64,000 nt of DNA. It comes from Actinoalloteichus_B caeruleus. GTDB lineage: Bacteria; Actinomycetota; Actinomycetes; Mycobacteriales; Pseudonocardiaceae. The stretch lies in the NCBI RefSeq assembly GCF_000718005.1, contig NZ_JODV01000008.1. One strand, written 5' to 3'. The notes under the pieces were generated by a model. That model saw only the letters and a program-made list of their open reading frames with translations, was not told the origin of the DNA and ran no database searches. The translations under genes and the position numbers were made by a program. Below are positions 43,559-52,527 of the stretch, one piece after another (the first letter of the stretch is position 1; every line of letters starts with the position of its first letter).

Positions 43559-44734
43559 ATGACCGAGAAGACCAAGGAACCGGTCTCGCCGGACCACGAA
43601 CCGGCCGCCGGCACCGCCGTTCGCGTGGCTCCGGAGGGCGAACCAGCTCAGGACCAGCGAGGCGGGGCACCGGCGACGCCGTCGAACGACGGGGCCGGGC
43701 CGGACACGGCTGCCCCCGGCCAGGAGGAGGCGCGCGCACCAGCCGGGAGGGCGCGTCACGCGGTCCACACCCTGCGGCGGCTCGTCGCGCTCCCCTGGGT
43801 CCGCGCGACGATCACCCTCGCGATCCTCGTCACCGCCGCCGTGATCGTGACGCGGGGGCTGTGGGACCAGCGTGGTGAGATCGGGGACGCGGCGCGCGAC
43901 CTCAGCCCCCTGGTCCTGCTGCTCTCCTTCCTCCCGGCCCTGCTCGGCGTGGCCCTGATGGCGTTGGCGTGGCGTGAACCCCTCCAGGCGCTGTCCACCC
44001 CACTCGGAGCGCGGGACACCGTTCGGTTGTACTCGGTGGGGGTGTTGGGCAAGTACGTGCCCGGCCTGGTGTGGTCGGTGGTGCTCCAGGCCTCGCTGGC
44101 CGCACGCCACCGCGTCACCGCCACCCACCTCACCGCCGCCTTCGGCGCGTTCCTCATGGTCTCGCTGACCGCCGGGATCCTGGTGGCGCTCCCCGTGTCC
44201 GCGCTGATGTTCGACGGCGGGGTGCTGGTGTTGCTCGGGGGGCTGGCGGGTGCGGCGGCGGCCCTCGTGCTCATCCCGTGGTCGCTGGCCCTCTGCCTGC
44301 GGTGGGCCGCCCGGCTCCGCCCACTGCGGTCCAGGCTGGTGCCGGTGGCGGTGGCCCCGCTCCGCCGAGGCGTGTGGATCTGCGCGCTGTTCTGGTTGGT
44401 CACGGGCGCGCACCTCTGGGTGTTGACGGTCGGGTTGGGAGCCGATCCCGTCGAGGCGGTGCTGCCAGCCGTGGGTGGTTTCGCGCTGGCGACGGTGGCC
44501 GGCAACATCGCCTTCGTCGTTCCCGACGGCCTCGGCATCCGCGAAGGGGTGCTGGTCGCGCTCCTCACCACCTGTCTGCCGCTCGGTGCGGCGGTCGTGG
44601 TGGCCACCGCCAGCCGGGTGTTGTTGGTCCTCGCGGACGTGGTGTTCTTCCTGTGGGGCAGCTGGTCCGTCCGGCGGGATGCCCGGCGGGGTGCCCTGCC
44701 CAGCCGGCCGGCGACGGTGGGGACCTCGCCCTGA
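43559..44734 (+). CDS. UPF0104 membrane protein (LPG-synthase TM domain), copy A
   Basis: 391 residues: a 60-residue acidic, disordered N-terminus then about eight transmembrane helices of the PF03706 fold found at the N-terminus of lysylphosphatidylglycerol synthases (YSVGVLGKYVPGLVWSVVLQ, PDGLGIREGVLVALL). It lacks the cytosolic aminoacyl-transferase domain of MprF. Such stand-alone proteins accompany glycosyltransferases and are thought to move or expose lipids or lipid-linked sugars. ATG at 43559 has GGAGGAGC upstream. A close paralogue lies at 50143. Confidence 0.85.
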   Translation: MTEKTKEPVSPDHEPAAGTAVRVAPEGEPAQDQRGGAPATPSNDGAGPDTAAPGQEEARAPAGRARHAVHTLRRLVALPWVRATITLAILVTAAVIVTRGLWDQRGEIGDAARDLSPLVLLLSFLPALLGVALMALAWREPLQALSTPLGARDTVRLYSVGVLGKYVPGLVWSVVLQASLAARHRVTATHLTAAFGAFLMVSLTAGILVALPVSALMFDGGVLVLLGGLAGAAAALVLIPWSLALCLRWAARLRPLRSRLVPVAVAPLRRGVWICALFWLVTGAHLWVLTVGLGADPVEAVLPAVGGFALATVAGNIAFVVPDGLGIREGVLVALLTTCLPLGAAVVVATASRVLLVLADVVFFLWGSWSVRRDARRGALPSRPATVGTSP

Positions 44735-45631
44735 GCCTGGCTGGTCCTCCGGCGACGCGACCGGAACCGCGTCGCTCACCCGTCCCTGTCCCGCGCGGCG
44801 AGTCGGAGCGGGTCGGCGGTGACCCGCCCTCGACCGGGTGGGCCCGCACCACGCGGCCGGGACCGGTGTTCCGCCGGGTTCGGCGGGCGGTTCGGTGGGC
44901 CTGGTCGCCCGCGCCGTCGCGTCACCCGCCGCCGGAGCGGGCCCCCGGCGCCCGGCCCCGGTCACCAACCGTCCCGCCCAGCCCTGATCGTCCGGCGGCA
45001 CGTTCGGGGTCGCGCCGCGCCCGCCGGCTCCACGGCACCGGCTCGGGAAGGGCGGGGGCCCGCCGTCCGCGCTCCCGCGTCGGAGGACCCGCTACCGGTG
45101 TGACGGTCCTGATGCTGCACGGGCGACGGGCGACGGGCGACGGGCGACGGAGCCCAGCAGATCACAGCTGCCCGGTGGTGCGGGCGGGACATGACCAGCC
45201 GGCCACACCCGACCGGGGATGTGGTGCCCCCGGCGCGAGCCGCCGGGGAGGACCGCCGCCCTGCCGGCGCCAGGCACCGCGCCAGGGGGCCGCTCCGGCG
45301 CGCTTCCCCTCGATCGACGGGTCCGGCCGCTGCGGGTGTCCGCCGGATGGCGTCAGCGGCACTTAAGGATCGATCGACCCTTCGGCCCCCTCGAGTAGGC
45401 GTTCCGGAGGCCACCCAACTCATCCCAACCGCGCAATTCCGGACCGCCGACGGAAACTCCTTGCACCCGCATTCAGCACTGGTTAGTGTCCGTCCGGAAC
45501 ATTCCAGACGGCACCGCCGCCGATCACCGTCTCCCTTTTTCGGACACCCCGGATTCGGCGAGTTGGCGGCGCTGCCAACCCCTTCGGGCTGTCCGACGTG
45601 GCGGGAGCACGTCCGGAAAGCTGGAGGGCAC
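44735..45631. other. Intergenic region before the epimerase gene
   Basis: 897 bp without a supported gene. It contains a 7-bp tandem repeat (45121-45150) and, nearer the epimerase, a lower-GC stretch (45360-45560) that probably carries its promoter. Frames across it are Arg/Pro/Gly-rich shadows. Confidence 0.45.
45121..45150. repeat. 7-bp tandem repeat, four copies
   Basis: Four exact copies of GGGCGAC in a row plus a partial copy. It is in a non-coding gap, so copy-number change would not affect a protein. Confidence 0.9.
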
Positions 45632-46750
45632 ATGATGTCGGGACACACGGAGAAGAACTCCTCCGCCGAGGTGGGGACGCGGGGGGCCCGGGAACCGGGG
45701 GCCGCCGCGGAACCCCGGCGCGTCGTCGTCACCGGGGCGGCGGGGATGCTCGGGACGGCGTTGGTCGCGCAGGACTGGCCCGAGGTGCGGTGGGTGGGGG
45801 TCGACCTGCGCCCAGCACCGGCCCGGACCCGGGACCGCGCGACATTCCACACGGCGGACATTCGGGACACCACCACGCTGACCAGGATTTTCAGCGGAGC
45901 TGATGCGGTGGTGCACGCGGCGGCGGCGCTCCCGAGCCACCGCGCGTCCGAGATCAGGTCCGTCGACGTCGACGGCACGGACTCGGTGCTCCGCGCCGTC
46001 CGGGCCGCCGGTGTCCCCCGACTGGTGCACGTGTCGTCGACCGCGGTGTACGGGCTACCGAAGGACTGCCCCACTCCCGAGGACTACCCGTGCCGCCCCG
46101 TCGACCCCTACAGCGAGGCGAAAAGGGCGGCGGAGATCCTGGTCGAGCGAGAACGGGATTCCGGGTTGTGCGCACCGGTCCTGCGCCCGAAAACCTTTCT
46201 CGGGGAGGAACGTCTCGGCCTGTTTTCCATGCTCTTCGAATGGGCGGACGAGGGCCGGTCATTTCCGCTCCCAGCAGGAGGGCGAAAACGGGCCCAAATG
46301 CTGGATGTCGACGATCTCTGCGCGGTGGTGCGCGCGACGTTACGAATGCCGGACGCCACGGTGAACGACACGTTCAATGTTGGTGCCACGAGGTTCGGCA
46401 CGTTGCGGGAGGATTTCCAGGGCGTGCTGGACGCGGCCGGGCACGGCGGGCGGGTCGTCGGTGTGCCGGTGCTGCCGGCGGTCGCCGTGCTCCGAGGGCT
46501 GGCGGCGCTCCGCCTCTCCCCCGTCTACAAGCGGTTGGTGCACAAACTCGTCCGGGACTCCTACGTGGACACCAGCCGGGCGAGCCGGGTGCTCGGGTTC
46601 GAACCCCGGTACAGCAACGGGGAGACCCTGCTGCGCACCTACGAGTGGTGGCGCGGACGGGCCACCGACCACGCCGTCACACGCACCGGGCGGACCCACC
46701 GGGACCCGTGGAAGCAGGGCGCGCTGCGCCTGGCCAAGGCCTTCTTCTGA
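45632..46750 (+). CDS. NAD-dependent nucleotide-sugar epimerase/dehydratase
   Basis: 372 residues, an extended SDR. Cofactor motif TGAAGMLGT (Gly35, Gly38, Gly41), Asp at the end of the second strand (GVDLRP, NAD preference), VSSTAVYG and YSEAK with the catalytic Tyr-Lys. The C-terminal substrate domain fits nucleotide-sugars (LRPKTFLGEERLG; GGRKRAQMLDVDDL). ATG at 45632 follows TGGAGGGC; a second ATG is the next codon. It heads a run of coupled plus-strand genes that build a lipid-linked glycan. It could change the sugar before transfer; exact reaction unknown. Confidence 0.88.
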   Translation: MMSGHTEKNSSAEVGTRGAREPGAAAEPRRVVVTGAAGMLGTALVAQDWPEVRWVGVDLRPAPARTRDRATFHTADIRDTTTLTRIFSGADAVVHAAAALPSHRASEIRSVDVDGTDSVLRAVRAAGVPRLVHVSSTAVYGLPKDCPTPEDYPCRPVDPYSEAKRAAEILVERERDSGLCAPVLRPKTFLGEERLGLFSMLFEWADEGRSFPLPAGGRKRAQMLDVDDLCAVVRATLRMPDATVNDTFNVGATRFGTLREDFQGVLDAAGHGGRVVGVPVLPAVAVLRGLAALRLSPVYKRLVHKLVRDSYVDTSRASRVLGFEPRYSNGETLLRTYEWWRGRATDHAVTRTGRTHRDPWKQGALRLAKAFF

Positions 46751-46945
46751 TCTCACCCCCCGAACGGGGGCCTCACCGGCACGCCGGCCGGACTCCCCGG
46801 ACCGGTGCGCCGCGTGCTGCTCCGCCAACCCCTGATCGGCTCCCGAACACCGCTCCCTCGCCCGGCGACGATGCCGCGCGACCGAGGCCAGCCCCGGACC
46901 GCCCACCTCCGGTGGGGGACTGGACAACCGGACGAGAGGAACCGC

Positions 46946-47962
46946 GTGGACCACGCACTGGAGACCAACCAGACCCCGACGCTGCCCGCTCCCCGACCCG
47001 GGGACGTCGATCCGCCCTCCATCCCGCCCCCGACCGGCGACGCCTCCGCCAGGGGGAGCGCACCGCTGGCCCCGGCGAGATCGGGGCGCGCCGGGCCCCG
47101 GGACCTGTTCCGCCTGGTCCGGCCCAAGCAGTGGGTGAAGAACGTCGTGGTGGTGCTCCCACCACTGCTGACCGCACCCGCCGCCGTCCTGCCCGGACTC
47201 TGGCCGCTCCTCGCGACGGTGCTGGCCTTCGTCGCGGCGTCCTCCACCGTCTACGTGCTCAACGACCTGCGGGACAGGGAGGCCGACCGGCTGCACCCGG
47301 TGAAGAGGAACCGCCCGCTCGCCAGCGGCCGGGTCAGCACCGCGACCGCGTGGTTCCTCATCGCGGCGGGGTGCGCGGCGATGGTCCTCTGGTCGCTGGT
47401 GCTCCCGTGGGCGGTGTCCCTGGTGATCGGCGGCTACCTGGCCCTGAACCTCGCCTACTGCCTGGTGCTCAAGAACCGCCCGCTCGTCGACGTCTCCGTG
47501 GTGGCCACCGGGTTCGTCCTGCGGGCGGTGGCCGGTTCGCTGGCGGTCGGCGCCGCCATCGACCCCTGGCTGATGATCTGCGTGTACTGCGCGTGCCTGC
47601 TGTTGGCGGTGGGGAAACGCCGCCACGAGCTGACCCTGGTCGAACGTGACCCGGCCGCGCTGGCGCACCGCCCCACCCTGGCCAGCTACTCGGTGACGTT
47701 CCTCGACCACGTCATCGTCGTCACGCTCGCCGCGGCGCTGCTCAGCTACGCGAACTTCGTCGGGTTCGGTCCGACCGCCGCGGCCTCGGCGCTGGTGGTC
47801 CTCACCTTCCCGCTGGCGGCCTTCGCGGTCTTCCGGTACCTCCAGCTCGTCACGGTGCGGCGGACCGGCGGCGACCCGGGATCCGACCTGTTCCGGGACG
47901 TGCCGACCGTCGTCAACGCCGGCCTGTGGCTGGCGGTGCTCGTCGTGGCGGGTGCCCTGTGA
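46946..47962 (+). CDS. Decaprenyl-phosphate phosphoribosyltransferase-like UbiA prenyltransferase
   Basis: 338 residues. A 50-residue disordered N-terminus leads into RLVRPKQWVKN and the first metal motif NDLRDREADRLHPVKRNRPLASG, shared with mycobacterial DPPR synthase (Rv3806c), then about nine transmembrane helices and YCACLLLAVGKRRHEL with the second Asp/Glu-rich region. DPPR synthase joins phosphoribosyl pyrophosphate to decaprenyl phosphate for arabinan synthesis. GTG at 46946 follows GAGAGGAACC. Its stop overlaps the GT2 start (GTGA). In this cluster the donor may be different from the mycobacterial one. Confidence 0.88.
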   Translation: MDHALETNQTPTLPAPRPGDVDPPSIPPPTGDASARGSAPLAPARSGRAGPRDLFRLVRPKQWVKNVVVVLPPLLTAPAAVLPGLWPLLATVLAFVAASSTVYVLNDLRDREADRLHPVKRNRPLASGRVSTATAWFLIAAGCAAMVLWSLVLPWAVSLVIGGYLALNLAYCLVLKNRPLVDVSVVATGFVLRAVAGSLAVGAAIDPWLMICVYCACLLLAVGKRRHELTLVERDPAALAHRPTLASYSVTFLDHVIVVTLAAALLSYANFVGFGPTAAASALVVLTFPLAAFAVFRYLQLVTVRRTGGDPGSDLFRDVPTVVNAGLWLAVLVVAGAL

Positions 47963-49068
47963 GCGCCGGGCGGGTCGCGCCGCCGGGAGGAGCCGCCCCC
48001 GATCCAGGGCGGGGCGCACCGGACTGGACGCCGTTGGTGTCGGTCATCATCCCCAACTTCAACTACGCGCGCACCCTCGGCCGCTGCCTCCAGGCGGTCC
48101 TCGGGCAGACCTACCCCCGGGTGGAGGTGCTGGTCGTCGACGACGGCAGCACCGACGACTCGGTGGCGGTGGCGAGCCGGTTCGACTGCCGGGTCATCCG
48201 CACTCCGAACCAGGGGGTGTCGGCGGCGCGGAACACCGGTGTCGCGGCGAGCCGGGGGGAGGTGCTCTTCTTCCTCGACTCGGACGTCGAACTGGCGTCG
48301 GACGCGCTGGCGACGGCGGTGGAGCTGCTGCGCCGGGAACCCGACGTCGGGTCGGTGTGCGGCATCTACGACTCGGTGCCGCTGGTCGACGACGGTGCCG
48401 TCGAGCGGTACAAGGTGTTCCACGGGCACTTGTGGCGTCGTCGGTGCGCCGGGGACGTGCGGGCTGCGTTCTTCTCGCTCGGGGCCATCCGCCGGTCGGT
48501 GTTCGACCAGGTCGGACCGCTGGACGAGAACCTCCGCTCCACCGAGGACGTCGAGTACGGGGCGCGGATGGCCGAGGTGTCCCGGATCGTGCTGAGCCCC
48601 GAGGTCCTGGGCCGGCACGATGACGACGACCGGCTCGGTGTCCTGCTGCGCAAGCAGTTCACGCGGTCGGTGCCGCTGGTGGCCCTCTTCGCCCGGCAGG
48701 GTGGGGCGCGGCCGTCGACCCGGGACACGGCCTACCGGCCGGTGGCGGTCGGATCGGCCGCGCTGTCCCTGGCCTCCGCCCCGCTCCCGCTGTTCCTGGG
48801 GTGGCCGGGCGCCGCGGTTCCGCTGGCCCTGTTCACCGCGTTCGCGTTCTGCGATCGCGCGCTGTTCCGCGCCGCCCTCGGCCACGGTGGTGCCCGGTTC
48901 CTGGCGGCGGTGGTACCGCTGCACTGGCTGATGAACGTGACCACCGCGGCCGCCGCCGGGTGCGGGGTCCTGCGCTGGGTGACCTCCCGTGGTTTCCGCC
49001 GGCGCTACCGGCCGGCGGGCGAGCGGCCGGTGAGCCATGCGCTGCGTGAGGGGGTGGCTGGTGGCTGA
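47959..49068 (+). CDS. Membrane-associated family 2 glycosyltransferase
   Basis: 369 residues. VSVIIPNFNYARTLGRC, VDDGSTDDS, ARNTG and FLDSDVE (DXD metal site) form a GT-A domain; RSTEDVEYGARM carries the probable base (Glu-Asp). Two to three C-terminal hydrophobic helices (about 260-340) anchor it at the membrane. GTG at 47959 overlaps the UbiA stop by 4 bp. It likely adds sugar to a polyprenyl-linked acceptor, using the product of the epimerase or the UbiA protein. Confidence 0.88.
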   Translation: MSAGRVAPPGGAAPDPGRGAPDWTPLVSVIIPNFNYARTLGRCLQAVLGQTYPRVEVLVVDDGSTDDSVAVASRFDCRVIRTPNQGVSAARNTGVAASRGEVLFFLDSDVELASDALATAVELLRREPDVGSVCGIYDSVPLVDDGAVERYKVFHGHLWRRRCAGDVRAAFFSLGAIRRSVFDQVGPLDENLRSTEDVEYGARMAEVSRIVLSPEVLGRHDDDDRLGVLLRKQFTRSVPLVALFARQGGARPSTRDTAYRPVAVGSAALSLASAPLPLFLGWPGAAVPLALFTAFAFCDRALFRAALGHGGARFLAAVVPLHWLMNVTTAAAAGCGVLRWVTSRGFRRRYRPAGERPVSHALREGVAGG

Positions 49069-50146
49069 CGCGGTGCTGACGCGGAACCCGGGCCCGCCAC
49101 CGGGCGGCGGCGGGCCGGACGCGGGCGGGGGTGGGCGGGCGCGGCACGTCCTCCGAACGCTGGTTGGCGTCTCGGCCTGCGGTTGGACGGCCTTCGTGCT
49201 GCTCAACCTCGTGGTGTCCGGCCGGTGGCACGTCTGGCTGGCCTTCTCGGTGGTGCCGCCGATCGCCTACCTGGTCGGTTCGGCGTCGCTCGCGCTCGCG
49301 GTGCCCCTGGTACGGGGCGGCTGGCGGCTGCTCGCGGTGGCCCTCGTCGGCCTGGTCGCGGCGGTGCCGCAGAGCGGTCTGACCCTGGGGGTGCTGACGC
49401 CCGGCCCCGGGGACCCGGCCGGCCCGACCGTGACGGTGGTGTCCTGGAACACCGAGTACTGGGATCGCACCGACGACTCCGATGACTTCTACCAGCACCT
49501 GCGTGATCTCGACGCCGACGTCTACCTCCTCCAGGAGTACCTGGACTTCGTGGACGGCCGCATCGTGTCGATCGACGAGGAGGCGGCGTTGGAGGCACGC
49601 TTCCCCGACTACGACATCGTGATCAGGGGCCACCTGGTCACGATGTCCCGGCTCCCCGTCCTCGACGTGCCCGCCGTCGGTCACCGCGACGTCCTCCGGG
49701 TGGACGTGGCCGCTCCGGGAGGTGCCGCGTTGTCCACCTACAACGTGCACGTGCGGGCCCAGATGGACCCGACGTTGAGCCCGTTGTCCGGCGAGTTCTA
49801 CCGGACGCTGCGTGCCCGCGACCAGCGGCGGGTCGCCGCCTACGACGCGCTGCGGGCGAGTGCGACCCGGGACGAACGCCCCGGGGTGATCGGGGGTGAC
49901 CTCAACACCACCCCGGCCATGGGCGACCTGCGCCGGATCCGCGACCTCGGCCAGGACGCCGCGGACGCGGGGTCCTCGGTGCACCCGGTGTCCTGGGACC
50001 TGAGCTCCGCGCTCCGGCTGTGGCGGTTGGACTGGATGTTCGTCCGCAACGGCGTGGTGGCCCACGGCTACCGGCTGGAGGACCCGGCGGGCCTGTCCGA
50101 CCACTCCGTGCAGATCGCGCGCATCTCGGTAGGAGGGGACCGGTGA
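49061..50146 (+). CDS. Membrane-anchored endonuclease/exonuclease/phosphatase family protein
   Basis: 361 residues. Three N-terminal transmembrane helices (about 30-120) put the C-terminal EEP domain on the outer face. The domain has VSWNTEYWD (Asn), LLQEY (Glu), GGDLNTTP (Asp and Asn) and LSDHS (Asp-His), the full catalytic set of the DNase-I/phosphodiesterase superfamily. GTG at 49061 has GAGGGGG before it and overlaps the GT2 stop by 8 bp. Inside a glycan cluster, a phosphodiester or polyprenyl-phosphate sugar is a more likely substrate than DNA. Confidence 0.88.
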   Translation: MADAVLTRNPGPPPGGGGPDAGGGGRARHVLRTLVGVSACGWTAFVLLNLVVSGRWHVWLAFSVVPPIAYLVGSASLALAVPLVRGGWRLLAVALVGLVAAVPQSGLTLGVLTPGPGDPAGPTVTVVSWNTEYWDRTDDSDDFYQHLRDLDADVYLLQEYLDFVDGRIVSIDEEAALEARFPDYDIVIRGHLVTMSRLPVLDVPAVGHRDVLRVDVAAPGGAALSTYNVHVRAQMDPTLSPLSGEFYRTLRARDQRRVAAYDALRASATRDERPGVIGGDLNTTPAMGDLRRIRDLGQDAADAGSSVHPVSWDLSSALRLWRLDWMFVRNGVVAHGYRLEDPAGLSDHSVQIARISVGGDR

Positions 50147-51324
50147 GCGGGTACCGCGACGCCCGGGACATCGCCGGGTTCGAGGCTGACGGCGCCGCCG
50201 TCGCGTCGGCACCACACCCCCAGCGGCAGACGGACGGGGCGGGGCCCGGAGGCCCCGCCGTCGGCGCCAGTGCGCCCGCCCGGCACGACGAGGGGCCGAG
50301 GACGCTGGTGGCGTCGCTGCTCGCCACCGTCACCAGACTGGCGGGCCTGCGCTGGCTGCGGACCACGGTGACGGTGGGGATCCTGCTGGCCGCCGCCGTG
50401 TTCGTCGGGCACGGCATCGTGGAGCAACGCGACGAGCTGGGGGCCGCGCTCGGCGCGCTCCACCCCGGGTTGTTGGCCGCCGCGTTCGTGCCCGTGGTGC
50501 TCGGGGTCGTGGTGACCGCCCTGTCGTGGCGGGCGCCGCTGGTGGCGCTGGCTGGTCCCGTGTCCGCGCGTGACGCGGTTCGGCTGTTCGCGGCCGGCGC
50601 GATCGGGAAGTACGTACCGGGGGTGATGTGGTCGGTGGTGCTCCAGGCCCAGCTCGCGGCCGGGCTCGGGATCAGGGCGGCGCAGATCACGGCGGCCTTC
50701 GGCGTGTACCTGGCCGTGTCGGTGGCGACCGGGGCCGGGGTCGCCCTGCCGGTGGCGGCGGCCCGGTGGGAGGACGAGTGGCTGGTGTTCGGCGCCGTCG
50801 CCTGCGCGGTCCTGGTGCTGCTGCTGACCCCGTGGCTGCTCCGGCTGGCGACGCGCCTGGCCACCAGCGTTCCGGCGGTGCGCGCCCGGCTCGCGCCGGT
50901 ACCACTGGCCCCGCTCCGCCGTTCGGTGTGGTTGTGCGTGTTGTCCTGGTTGGTGACCGGCGCGCACGTGTGGGTGCTCGCGGTCGGGCTCGGAGCGGAC
51001 CCGGCGGCCGCCGTGCTGCCCTCGGTCGGCGGGTTCGCCCTGGCGATGGTGGCGGGCAGCCTGGCCTTCCTCGTGCCCGACGGTCTCGGGGTCCGGGAGG
51101 GCGTGCTGGTCCTCATGTTGAGCACGTGCCTCCCGGTGCCGGCGGCGGTGGTGGTGGCGACCATCAGCCGGCTGCTCCTCGCTCTGGCGGATGTCACGCT
51201 CTTCGCCCACAGCTCCTGGTCGGGGCGCCGGCGGGCGAGGCGGACGCCGTCCCCCGTGGTCGCGGTCCCCTCCGCCGGCCGCGTTCCCCCCTCGATCTCC
51301 TCCTCGGGAAGTGATGCCTCGTGA
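50143..51324 (+). CDS. UPF0104 membrane protein (LPG-synthase TM domain), copy B
   Basis: 393 residues. Same plan as copy A at 43559: disordered N-terminus, about eight transmembrane helices, GAIGKYVPGVMWSVVLQ and PDGLGVREGVLVLML, and the shared APLRR-SVW and VTGAHVWVL segments. The two copies are clearly paralogues. GTG at 50143 overlaps the EEP stop by 4 bp and has AGGAGGGG. It probably moves a lipid-linked product of this operon. No MprF-like catalytic domain is attached. Confidence 0.87.
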   Translation: MSGYRDARDIAGFEADGAAVASAPHPQRQTDGAGPGGPAVGASAPARHDEGPRTLVASLLATVTRLAGLRWLRTTVTVGILLAAAVFVGHGIVEQRDELGAALGALHPGLLAAAFVPVVLGVVVTALSWRAPLVALAGPVSARDAVRLFAAGAIGKYVPGVMWSVVLQAQLAAGLGIRAAQITAAFGVYLAVSVATGAGVALPVAAARWEDEWLVFGAVACAVLVLLLTPWLLRLATRLATSVPAVRARLAPVPLAPLRRSVWLCVLSWLVTGAHVWVLAVGLGADPAAAVLPSVGGFALAMVAGSLAFLVPDGLGVREGVLVLMLSTCLPVPAAVVVATISRLLLALADVTLFAHSSWSGRRRARRTPSPVVAVPSAGRVPPSISSSGSDAS

Positions 51325-52520
51325 CCTCAGCTCCGTCGCCGGCCGTCGACTACGACCTGTGCGTGGCGGTCAACTACTACGCGCCCTACGTCAGCGGGTT
51401 GACCGAGGTGGCCAGAGTGGTCGCCGAGGGGCTCGCCGAGCGGGGGTGGCGGGTCGCCGTCGTCGCCGCCCGCCACGACCCGGCGCTGCCGACGCGGGAG
51501 CGGTTGGGGGGTGTGGACGTCCACCGGACACCCGTGGTGGCCACGGTGGGCCGGGGCACGGTCAGCCCGTCCTTCGCCTCCACCGTGCGGCGGGTCGCGC
51601 GTCGCTCGCGCGTCCTGCACCTGCACCTGCCCATGTTGGAGTCGGCGGCGGTCCTGGTCCCCCGGCTCCGGGTCCCGGTGGTCAGCACCTACCACATCGA
51701 CCTGTGGTTGCCACCCGGTCTGGTCAACAGGATCGCGACGGGGGTGGTGCGCCGGTCGGTGCGCACCGCGCTGCGCCGCTCGACGGCGGTCGTGGTGAAC
51801 AGCGAGGACCAGGCGAGGCACTCGGAGCAGTGGCCGACGCTGACCGACGCCCGACTCACCGCGATCCCCGCTCCGTGCCTGGACAGGTCCGGCGGTGAGC
51901 CCGGGTACCGGGAGACCACCGGCCCGCACATCGGGTTCCTCGGCAGGATGGTTCCCGACAAGGGCCTGGAGTACCTGGTGCGGGCCTTCGGTGAGATCGA
52001 GGACCCCGACGCGCGCCTGCTGTTGGGCGGGGACTACGAGACCGTCGCCGGTGGCAGCGTGATCGACATGGTCCGGGCGGCGGCGGCGAGGGACGACCGC
52101 ATCCGCGTGCTGGGTCTGCTGCGCGGGCGGGAGATCAACGACTTCTACTCCTCCGTGGATGTGTTCGCCCTGCCCTCGGTCGCCGAGTCCTTCGGCATCG
52201 CGCAGGCGGAGGCGATGATGTGCGGGGTGCCCTCGGTGACCACCGACCTCCCCGGCGGCCGCTTCCCGGTGTTGGCGACCGGGATGGGCGAGATCGTGCC
52301 GCCCCGCGACGTCCCGGCGTTGCGGGACGCCCTCCGGTCGACCCTCACCTGGGACACGGCGACCCGGGAGGCGGGCCGCGACCGGGCGCGCCAGGAGTTC
52401 GGGGTCGAGAGCTGCCTCGACCGCTACGAGAACCTGTTCCGTTCCCTGCTACCCCCCGCCGTCGAGGGCCGGCGGGAACCTCCCGCCCACCAAGCTGACC
52501 GACACGAGACGAGGTCGTGA
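51321..52520 (+). CDS. Family 4 glycosyltransferase
   Basis: 399 residues, GT-B. An N-terminal AVNYYAPYVSGLTEV donor loop (usually PxxGG), IGFLGRMVPDKGLEYLVRAF at the domain junction, and SVAESFGIAQAEAMMCGVPSV with the E-x7-E motif. GTG at 51321 overlaps the UPF0104 stop by 4 bp. It continues the operon and would add a further sugar at the cytoplasmic face before export. The last 20 residues are charged. Confidence 0.9.
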   Translation: MTSAPSPAVDYDLCVAVNYYAPYVSGLTEVARVVAEGLAERGWRVAVVAARHDPALPTRERLGGVDVHRTPVVATVGRGTVSPSFASTVRRVARRSRVLHLHLPMLESAAVLVPRLRVPVVSTYHIDLWLPPGLVNRIATGVVRRSVRTALRRSTAVVVNSEDQARHSEQWPTLTDARLTAIPAPCLDRSGGEPGYRETTGPHIGFLGRMVPDKGLEYLVRAFGEIEDPDARLLLGGDYETVAGGSVIDMVRAAAARDDRIRVLGLLRGREINDFYSSVDVFALPSVAESFGIAQAEAMMCGVPSVTTDLPGGRFPVLATGMGEIVPPRDVPALRDALRSTLTWDTATREAGRDRARQEFGVESCLDRYENLFRSLLPPAVEGRREPPAHQADRHETRS

Positions 52521-52527
52521 GAACACC

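Noticed and set aside
42265..43878. A 537-codon plus-strand frame in the gene-poor block
   Set aside because: Arg/Pro-rich with no motif, no ribosome binding site, and it runs out of phase into the UPF0104 gene.
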